This document shows positions 1 through 5,267 of a DNA stretch of 7,452 bases, piece after piece. The position numbers were made by a program, and so were the translations under genes. The notes below the pieces were generated by a model. The model was not told where the DNA came from. It saw only the letters and a list, made by a program, of their open reading frames with translations, and made no database searches. How positions within the stretch are numbered: position 1 is the stretch's first letter; each line of letters opens with the position of its first letter. The stretch comes from an uncultured Eubacterium sp. (GTDB lineage: Bacteria > Bacillota > Clostridia > Lachnospirales > Lachnospiraceae), in the NCBI GenBank assembly GCA_900545725.1, contig URAI01000108.1:1-7452 (forward strand). The letters run 5' to 3'.

Positions 1-1702
1 CATTAGCTGTAAAGAAGCCATTATTATTTCCACAAGCTGCGCCATTCTCAGATGAGTTATCCACCGAACTTCCTGAGTTATTAGCTGGAATCTTTCCTCC
101 GAGTGTCTTCATTGTCGGGAACAGCAACACATCCCTGATAGCCGGTGAATCTGTAAGTAACATCACAAGTCTGTCAATACCATAACCAATACCACCTGTT
201 GGAGGCATACCTACTGCAAGTGCATTAAGGAAATCTTCATCTGTATGCTGTGCTTCCTCATCACCATTTTCTGCATTCTTATCCTGCTGTGCAAAACGTT
301 CTCTCTGGTCGACAGGGTCATTAAGTTCTGAATATGCATTACACATTTCCCATGTATTAATGAAAAGCTCAAAACGCTCAACCTTTTCAGGATCGGATGG
401 CTTCTTCTTAGTAAGCGGTGATATTGCAAGCGGATGATCCATAATAAATGTAGGCTGGATTAACTTCTCCTCACAGTACTCTTCAAAGAAAAGGTTGATG
501 ATATCGCCCTTAGTATGACGTTCTTCAAATTCAATACCTCTTTCCTTAGCAAGAGCCTTAGCCTCTTCATCTGTCTTAACAGTATCAAAATCAACGCCTG
601 CATATTCCTTAATTGCATCGTTCATTGTAAGTCTTCTGAATGGCTTACCAAGGTCTATTTCTGTTCCATTATAAGTAATCTTAGTTGTACCACATACAGT
701 CTTGGCAAGATGTCTGAACATGCTTTCTGTAAGCTCCATCATACCCTCATAATCTGTATATGCCTGATATAATTCCATAAGTGTAAATTCAGGATTATGT
801 CTTGTATCTACACCTTCATTACGATATACACGTCCAATCTCATATACTCTTTCAAGTCCACCAACGATAAGTCTCTTAAGGTAAAGCTCTAATGAAATAC
901 GAAGCTTAACATCTTCATCAAGTGCATTGTAATGTGTCTCAAAAGGTCTTGCTGCTGCACCACCTGCATTAGATACGAGTGTAGGAGTCTCTACTTCCAT
1001 AAAGTCCCTTCCATCAAGGAACTTTCTGATTTCTTTGATAATCTGTGATCTCTTTACAAATGTATCCTTAACTTCAGGATTCATAATTAAATCAACATAT
1101 CTCTGACGATATCTCATCTCTGTATCTGTAATTCCATGGAATTTCTCAGGAAGCACCTGTAAACTCTTAGAAAGAAGTGTAACTTCCTCTGCATGAACTG
1201 AGATTTCACCAGTCTTAGTTCTGAAAATAAATCCTTTTATTCCAAATATATCACCTATATCAGATTTCTTAAAATCAGCATAAACATCATCACCAATAGA
1301 ATCTCTTGATATATATGCCTGTATTCTGCCCTTAAGATCAGCAATGTTACAAAATGATGCCTTACCCATTACTCTCTTAAACATCATACGTCCTGCAAAG
1401 CTTACATTAATCGGAGACGCATCCATAATGGCTCTTCTCTCATTATAATCAGCATTAACAGCCTCTCTTGCCTGCTGTTCATCCATTCCATCAGTATTGA
1501 CCTGCGGTCTGTCACCAAGAAGTTCTTTTTCATGTGCTTCATAAATGCTTCTGATCTCATCTGTATGATGAGTAACCTCATACTTAGTTATCTGAAATGG
1601 ATCCTTGCCTGCTTCCTGTAAAGCCTTTAACTTATCCATTCTTACCTTTATCTGTTCATTAACATCAGTTCCCTGTGTTTTATTCTTTTCTGCCAAATCC
1701 AA
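1..1702 (-). CDS. lysS: Lysyl-tRNA synthetase, class II (3' end outside window)
   Basis: Charges tRNA-Lys with lysine in the cytosol, using ATP. About 567 codons are visible and the gene continues past the left edge. The order is class II: an N-terminal OB-fold anticodon-binding region (about residues 60-160), motif 1 near 230-245 (FMEVETPTL), motif 2 near 288-306 (YRNEGVDTRHNPEFT), the HPLAISPL and RFELF..TWEMCNAYSELNDP segments, and motif 3 near 500-512 (GGIGYGIDRLVML). The usual LysRS end, FPTMK, falls near residue 531. The frame then runs on through an Asn/Ser/Gly-rich tail to the window edge, so the protein is longer than the usual 500 or so residues. There is no ATG at the start. The frame is open back to a TAA at 1754-1756, and the likely starts are TTG at 1702 or TTG at 1696 (the latter giving MAEKNKTQ). 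TTG 1702 is chosen because a hairpin gives it proper SD spacing. It lies about 75 nt after greA and is probably cotranscribed. The identity is secure; the exact start is not. Confidence 0.95.
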   Translation of the reverse strand, partial: MDLAEKNKTQGTDVNEQIKVRMDKLKALQEAGKDPFQITKYEVTHHTDEIRSIYEAHEKELLGDRPQVNTDGMDEQQAREAVNADYNERRAIMDASPINVSFAGRMMFKRVMGKASFCNIADLKGRIQAYISRDSIGDDVYADFKKSDIGDIFGIKGFIFRTKTGEISVHAEEVTLLSKSLQVLPEKFHGITDTEMRYRQRYVDLIMNPEVKDTFVKRSQIIKEIRKFLDGRDFMEVETPTLVSNAGGAAARPFETHYNALDEDVKLRISLELYLKRLIVGGLERVYEIGRVYRNEGVDTRHNPEFTLMELYQAYTDYEGMMELTESMFRHLAKTVCGTTKITYNGTEIDLGKPFRRLTMNDAIKEYAGVDFDTVKTDEEAKALAKERGIEFEERHTKGDIINLFFEEYCEEKLIQPTFIMDHPLAISPLTKKKPSDPEKVERFELFINTWEMCNAYSELNDPVDQRERFAQQDKNAENGDEEAQHTDEDFLNALAVGMPPTGGIGYGIDRLVMLLTDSPAIRDVLLFPTMKTLGGKIPANNSGSSVDNSSENGAACGNNNGFFTAN

Positions 1703-1734
1703 TACTGCTATTTTTATAAAATAGCTTTCTCCTT
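1703..1734 (-). promoter_or_regulatory. lysS Shine-Dalgarno with bridging hairpin
   Basis: Read on the minus strand, AAGGAG (1734-1729) is followed by AAA and then a perfect inverted repeat, GCTATTTT - ATA - AAAATAGC (1725-1707). Next come AGTA and TTG (1702). The linear SD-to-TTG distance is 26 nt, too long for normal initiation. With the 19-nt hairpin folded it becomes 7 nt, which is optimal. Folded structures between SD and start are known to act this way in phage T4 genes 25 and 38. The stem is AU-rich, so it may be only moderately stable and could be sensitive to temperature or to a ligand; that is inference. The alternative is a start at the in-frame ATA (1717) or at TTG 1696 with weak SD use. 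Confidence 0.6.
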
Positions 1735-1777
1735 CCCTAACCAGCCCGGCCAGTTAAATTTTAATTTTGTATATAAA

Positions 1778-2254
1778 TTAGTCATTTACAATTTCAACAA
1801 TCTTATACTGGATTTCACCGACAGGTGCTTCAACCGTTACGATTTCTCCGACTTTTCTTCCAATAAGTGCCGCACCAAGTGGTGATTCATTAGATATTTT
1901 ATTATTAAGGCTGTCTGCCTCTGATGAACCTACTATTGTATACTCTATATCTTCATCATATTCAAGGTCGTGAAGCTTAACACAGCTTTCCATCTTAACC
2001 TTATCTGAACTCTTATCATTATCCTGAATAATCTCCGCATTGCTTAATATTGCTTCAAGTTCTGTAATCTGTGCTTCAATATCTCTTTGCTCATCTTTGG
2101 CTGCATCATATTCAGCATTTTCTGACAAATCCCCTTGTTCTCTTGCTTCTTTAAGCTTCTGTGCTACTTCTTTTCTTCTGACAACCTTGAGATTTTCAAG
2201 TAATGCCATTCTCTCCTCATAACCTTTTTTTGTAAGAAACTGCTTCTCTGCCAT
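1778..2254 (-). CDS. greA: Transcription elongation factor GreA
   Basis: Binds in the secondary channel of RNA polymerase and stimulates cleavage of the backtracked RNA 3' end, rescuing stalled elongation complexes. At 158 residues it has the standard family length. The N-terminal coiled coil (about 1-75) carries the family tip motif GDLSENAEYDAAKDEQ, with acidic residues D42 and E45 at the position that holds the catalytic Mg2+ in GreA. The C-terminal FKBP-like domain (about 82-158) has the typical SPLGAALIGRKVGE segment. The start ATG at 2254 has a good SD, AAAGGTGAT, about 5 nt upstream. It is the first gene of a probable greA-lysS operon under a consensus SigA promoter at 2341-2369, with a 5' UTR of about 80 nt. 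Nothing appears damaged. Confidence 0.97.
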   Translation of the reverse strand: MAEKQFLTKKGYEERMALLENLKVVRRKEVAQKLKEAREQGDLSENAEYDAAKDEQRDIEAQITELEAILSNAEIIQDNDKSSDKVKMESCVKLHDLEYDEDIEYTIVGSSEADSLNNKISNESPLGAALIGRKVGEIVTVEAPVGEIQYKIVEIVND

Positions 2255-2298
2255 TATATATCACCTTTCTCTTTTAAAATATTATTTATAATCTGAAA

Positions 2299-2336
2299 TA
2301 TGACACATGTCATAACCTGACTATTAAAACCAGTCA
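2299..2336 (-). promoter_or_regulatory. Paired inverted repeats in the greA leader
   Basis: Two inverted repeats lie in the predicted greA 5' UTR. One is TATGACA-2 nt-TGTCATA (2299-2314), a 16-bp operator-like palindrome that could also fold as a 6-bp hairpin with a 4-nt loop in RNA. The other has TGACT/AGTCA arms at 2318-2322 and 2332-2336, beginning at the expected transcription start. Both are seen directly. No regulator or riboswitch family is recognised, so a role as operator or leader structure is inference. Confidence 0.35.
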
Positions 2337-2340
2337 AAAT

Positions 2341-2369
2341 ATTATATCCCATACAATTATTTATGTCAA
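2341..2369 (-). promoter_or_regulatory. SigA promoter of greA-lysS
   Basis: On the minus strand TTGACA (2369-2364) is separated by exactly 17 nt from TATAAT (2346-2341). Both boxes are perfect matches to the housekeeping consensus. The start point is expected near 2334, about 80 nt before the greA ATG. It lies downstream of the chemoreceptor terminator, so greA-lysS should be transcribed independently of that gene and at a high basal level. Confidence 0.88.
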
Positions 2370-2380
2370 TGAGTACACAG

Positions 2381-2406
2381 AATTTGGCTGTACAATTTGG
2401 CTGTAC
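2381..2406. repeat. 13-bp perfect tandem duplication upstream of the greA promoter
   Basis: AATTTGGCTGTAC occurs twice, back to back, at 2381-2393 and 2394-2406. Relative to the predicted greA start it covers about -47 to -72, the region of UP elements or activator sites. It also abuts the terminator stem on the other side. It could be a paired protein-binding site or simply a recent slippage duplication. Confidence 0.7.
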
Positions 2407-2415
2407 AAATGTATA

Positions 2416-2456
2416 AAAAATCCATCTGAAAATTAAAAACATTCAGATGGATTTTT
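2416..2456 (-). terminator. Intrinsic terminator of the chemoreceptor gene, bidirectional
   Basis: A 15-bp stem pairs 2416-2430 with 2442-2456 around an 11-nt AT-rich loop; the core is ATCCATCTGAA/TTCAGATGGAT. Read on the minus strand it follows the stop codon at 2510 by about 50 nt and ends in TTTTTT. Read on the plus strand it also ends in a T run (2452-2456), so it can stop transcription both ways and insulates the greA promoter. Confidence 0.88.
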
Positions 2457-2509
2457 ATATGTCTGCCCTGCAATCTGGTATTTTTGTACAATATGTATTT
2501 TAAAAAATT

Positions 2510-4612
2510 CTACTGACAATAATTCTTACTTACATATTCTTTAATTTCTCTGCTGTCCTCAGGCATTCTACAGCCAACTATATATTCTCCTTCATTGTTT
2601 GAACTTCTTATTATACATCCTGTAAGTATACTGTCTGGAATAATATTGAAATTATCAAGTTTAAGAGTTATATTCTTTCCTTTAGAACCGGCAAATATAT
2701 TATCTCTTACAGAAAATGCAAATCCATTAGCACTTATATTAACCATATGTCCACTATATTGCTTATCCTGTCCGTCTATTTTAATTGTACATCCATTGCT
2801 GATTGGCATACGTGGATACTTTCTTCTGTTATAAACCTCCGGATTAGAATCAACATGAAGTCTGTACTGTCCTTTTTCTGTATTCCTTACATTCTGTATA
2901 AGGATATTGTTCCAACAATATAATGCATTATCAACAACTATATTAAGACGGCATGTAATATTTCTGTCATGTCTGCCAACAAGTGCGGATGCATTTTTTA
3001 ATGTTATAAATATATCCTTATCTTTGCAATCTACAACATCTCCAAGATACTCTTCTTTATTATCAAGTGTAACAGATATCTTCATACCTGACTCAATATC
3101 CTGAACACCCATGAAACCACCTATACCAAGCTCGCTCATAAGCTTTCCTACAACACTTTCAATATCAGTTGCGCTCTTAGCACTTGCAGCATATTTACTA
3201 AGCATCGTCTTAGTAGTACCTTCTGCTCCACTGATACTCTGTGTCATAACCTCCATGACATCACCAACCTGATTCATATTTTCAGTAAGAGTCCTGTTAG
3301 AGGCTTCTACTTCTTTAACAGCACTGTCTACGACCTTAATATTCTCACCAAGAGTTGTAGCATCGTTAGTAATCTTTGTTACACTCTTATTAACATTTGA
3401 TACTTTTTCAATGTTGACCTGAATAAGCTCTACTGTCTGTGCTATTGCATCAAGCATACTCTGTGAAGTATGCTCAAGTCTTGATAATGCCTGCATAATA
3501 CTATCTGATGATGTCTGTGTTCCGCTGCTCAGATTACGAATCTGGTCAGCAACAACTGCAAATCCTTTTCCTGCTTCCCCTACCCTTGCAGCCTCTATTG
3601 AAGCATTTAATGCAAGAAGATTAGTCTGTGATGTAATTCCTTCAATAGTACTCGTCTCTTCTTTAACATTTTCAAATTCCTTTTTAAAATCTTCAAGGAT
3701 ATTTTCAACATTACCAGAAAGCTCTGACATTTTATTAGTTATATCTACTACTTCTGTAAGCTCATTAGCACTAATATCAGCATGTTCAACCGAAGCTGAT
3801 ATAAGCTGTACTACGTTATCCATAAGCTCTGCGACATTACCTACCTGCTCATCAATAACCTTAGTCATCTCCATTGAAGATTCAGTCTTATCATTTAATA
3901 CATGGTTATTGTCAGCAAGTGTTTCCATATCCTTCATTACGTTGTTAGCACCAGCCTTATTCTCATCAGCTAATTCTCTTACAACTGTAACACCATCAAC
4001 GATCTGCTTACTCGCTCCCTTAACCTGTTCTACTGTCTGTACAACACTTTGCAGCTCATTTTCAATAGAATCCGTAAGCGCACCATCAGATTCAACAAGA
4101 TGCTTTATCGCCATGTTAGTGCATGCATAACAGCATAATACTATTGCAAACTGTAATGCACACTCAGCACTTGATACAAATTCTATCATTCCTTTTGCAA
4201 CACCCTTGTATATATTACTTGTTATCAATACAAACATAGTTGCCCACATCATAACCTTTATAAACTTAGGATCTTTATAAAGTATCAATATTGATATCAA
4301 TGGCAGGATAAATACAAATGATACCTGATCTAGTGCTGTCCATGCTATCAAACTGAAAAAAAGCATATACAAAAGACCTACTATCCATTTGTATCCTGCA
4401 TAATCATTTCCCTTTAATTTTAAAATAATAAAACCTGCTATGTAGCTTACCCAGCCTGTAACTGCAACAATTGTGGCATATCCAAATGCAATCTTACCTG
4501 TATATACCTTAATTGCATAATATACACATGCAACAATAACAAGAACCAGCCATGCAATTTTGGCTCTCTTATTAGTCTTAGCCCTGAAAAATGCCTCATC
4601 ATACTTTTTCAT
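2510..4612 (-). CDS. Membrane methyl-accepting chemotaxis protein with C-terminal PilZ (c-di-GMP) module
   Basis: A chemoreceptor of 700 residues expected at the inner membrane, signalling to CheA/CheW. Residues about 15-170 form roughly six hydrophobic segments with short loops, so there is no large extracellular ligand domain and no obvious HAMP. Residues about 180-495 are the long helical signalling hairpin. Its tip is near 322-362, with the highly conserved segments QTNLLALNASIEAARVGEAG and KGFAVVADQIRNLS. Residues about 505-590 resemble the beta domain that precedes PilZ in YcgR-type proteins. Residues about 595-690 are PilZ: the RxxxR motif is RKYPR (597-601) and the (D/N)xSxxG motif is NISANG (625-630). 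Both c-di-GMP-binding motifs are intact, so binding is likely. The start ATG has a strong SD, TAAGGAGGAG, 8 nt upstream; a 14-bp palindrome (4627-4640) overlaps the start of that SD. The gene stands alone, with a SigD-like promoter before it and a terminator after it. The ligand is unknown. Confidence 0.93.
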   Translation of the reverse strand: MKKYDEAFFRAKTNKRAKIAWLVLVIVACVYYAIKVYTGKIAFGYATIVAVTGWVSYIAGFIILKLKGNDYAGYKWIVGLLYMLFFSLIAWTALDQVSFVFILPLISILILYKDPKFIKVMMWATMFVLITSNIYKGVAKGMIEFVSSAECALQFAIVLCCYACTNMAIKHLVESDGALTDSIENELQSVVQTVEQVKGASKQIVDGVTVVRELADENKAGANNVMKDMETLADNNHVLNDKTESSMEMTKVIDEQVGNVAELMDNVVQLISASVEHADISANELTEVVDITNKMSELSGNVENILEDFKKEFENVKEETSTIEGITSQTNLLALNASIEAARVGEAGKGFAVVADQIRNLSSGTQTSSDSIMQALSRLEHTSQSMLDAIAQTVELIQVNIEKVSNVNKSVTKITNDATTLGENIKVVDSAVKEVEASNRTLTENMNQVGDVMEVMTQSISGAEGTTKTMLSKYAASAKSATDIESVVGKLMSELGIGGFMGVQDIESGMKISVTLDNKEEYLGDVVDCKDKDIFITLKNASALVGRHDRNITCRLNIVVDNALYCWNNILIQNVRNTEKGQYRLHVDSNPEVYNRRKYPRMPISNGCTIKIDGQDKQYSGHMVNISANGFAFSVRDNIFAGSKGKNITLKLDNFNIIPDSILTGCIIRSSNNEGEYIVGCRMPEDSREIKEYVSKNYCQ

Positions 4613-4658
4613 TTTGTAATCTCCTCCTTAAATATTTAAGACCTAACATTCACGTAAA

Positions 4659-4684
4659 ATATCGGAAACATAATCTTGTTTTTA
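4659..4684 (-). promoter_or_regulatory. SigD (sigma-28, flagellar) type promoter for the chemoreceptor
   Basis: On the minus strand TAAA (4684-4681) is followed by 14 nt and TCCGATAT (4666-4659). The Bacillus SigD consensus is TAAA, 14-16 nt, GCCGATAT, so 11 of 12 defined bases match at an accepted spacing. It lies about 47 nt before the ATG. Chemoreceptors are classic SigD-regulon members, which supports the call. Confidence 0.72.
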
Positions 4685-4713
4685 GTATATCACTAAGCCG
4701 GCTATTTGTACAA
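4685..4713 (-). promoter_or_regulatory. Possible second, SigA-type promoter for the chemoreceptor
   Basis: On the minus strand TTGTAC (4713-4708), 18 nt and TATACT (4690-4685) lie just upstream of the SigD-like site. The match is imperfect (4/6 and 5/6) and the spacer is slightly long. If real, it would give basal expression independent of the flagellar programme. Confidence 0.35.
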
Positions 4714-4720
4714 TATATAT

Positions 4721-5041
4721 GGTAATTTATAAAATATTGTCATAAATATAAGTTATTTTGATTTTTTTACGGCAATTGAAACACATCTATTGTCCACACT
4801 CTGCTAAACAACTGCTAAACGTGTACACTTTATACGGATATTTCCCTATGAGCAGCTATAATGCTGAACCTTACGGGTCTAATTGCATCATATGCCGTTC
4901 TCTTTCATGTATACAGAAAGCTCCTTATATTAAATTATTTCTGTTTTTTAAGATTCCTTTATTAATATTCACATTATATTTTTATAGATACAAAAAAACA
5001 GCATAAAATCCTCAAAAAACAAAAAAATATGAAAAAAATCA
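4721..5041. other. Intergenic stretch without a supported gene
   Basis: This divergent gap holds no reading frame with both a good start and a recognisable product. The part from about 4767 to 4900 is less AT-rich than its flanks and is bounded by ACGGCA (from 4769) and a complementary TGCCGT near 4893, so a structured element is possible but weakly supported. A small CAGC-TATAAT-GCTG hairpin lies at 4853-4866. From about 4920 to 5041 the DNA is very AT-rich with A tracts, as expected upstream of a promoter. Confidence 0.5.
4801..4828. repeat. 9-bp direct repeat plus GTGTACAC palindrome
   Basis: CTGCTAAAC occurs at 4801-4809 and 4812-4820, an 11-bp period that puts both copies on nearly the same face of the helix. 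The second copy is followed at once by the palindrome GTGTACAC (4821-4828). The layout resembles a regulator binding site in a divergent promoter region, but it is about 90-210 bp from the nearest predicted promoters and no regulator is recognised. Confidence 0.45.
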
Positions 5042-5071
5042 GTAACATTTTCTCTATAAAGGTTCTATAAT
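5042..5071 (+). promoter_or_regulatory. Probable SigA promoter of the beta-propeller gene
   Basis: GTAACA (5042-5047, 4/6 to consensus), 18 nt and TATAAT (5066-5071, perfect) follow an A-tract-rich stretch that could act as an UP element. The expected start is near 5078, giving a leader of about 190 nt before the ATG at 5268. The long leader leaves room for post-initiation control, but no known riboswitch was recognised in it. A weak GCCC/GGGC stem (5207-5228) followed by T-rich sequence could be an attenuator. Confidence 0.5.
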
Positions 5072-5123
5072 TATTATATGATTTTTCTTAACAAAATATT
5101 ATTTATATACCAAAGAGGCGGCA

Positions 5124-5192
5124 ATGTACCATTTTATCAAGTCAATGAAATTAAAGTTTTCACAGGCTTTAGGTTCAGAAAGCATCTTATAA
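5124..5192 (+). CDS. Possible 22-residue leader peptide
   Basis: An ATG with a fair SD (GAGG at 5115-5118, 5 nt spacing) opens a short frame, MYHFIKSMKLKFSQALGSES plus IL, ending in TAA at 5190. It sits in the predicted leader of the beta-propeller gene. The peptide is basic and partly amphipathic, with no recognised family. It may be a translated leader ORF or may simply be chance; only the SD and its location favour it. Confidence 0.25.
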   Translation: MYHFIKSMKLKFSQALGSESIL

Positions 5193-5267
5193 AAATCATG
5201 GTCAACGCCCCGGAATCTACAGAAGGGCTCATTAATTTTATTATTATTTTTTACAATGGAGGTTATT

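Noticed and set aside
1715..1717. ATA as the lysS start, 11 nt from the SD
   Set aside because: It is in frame and spaced acceptably for an SD, but ATA initiation is very rare and the codon lies in the hairpin loop; TTG at 1702 or 1696 is more plausible.
1703..1777. T-box riboswitch before lysS
   Set aside because: The greA-lysS gap is only about 75 nt, too short for a T-box, and no T-box consensus or antiterminator is visible.
2254..2442. Minus-strand 62-codon frame upstream of greA
   Set aside because: It overlaps the chemoreceptor terminator, the greA promoter and the leader, and its end overlaps the greA start; there is no SD.
4857..4862. TATAAT as a plus-strand promoter
   Set aside because: No -35-like hexamer lies 16-18 nt upstream, and the site is the loop of a small CAGC/GCTG hairpin.
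4758..5006. Plus-strand 82-codon frame in the divergent gap
   Set aside because: It begins at a TTG without an SD, runs into AT-rich sequence that gives meaningless F/Y/I/K-rich residues, and matches no family I know.
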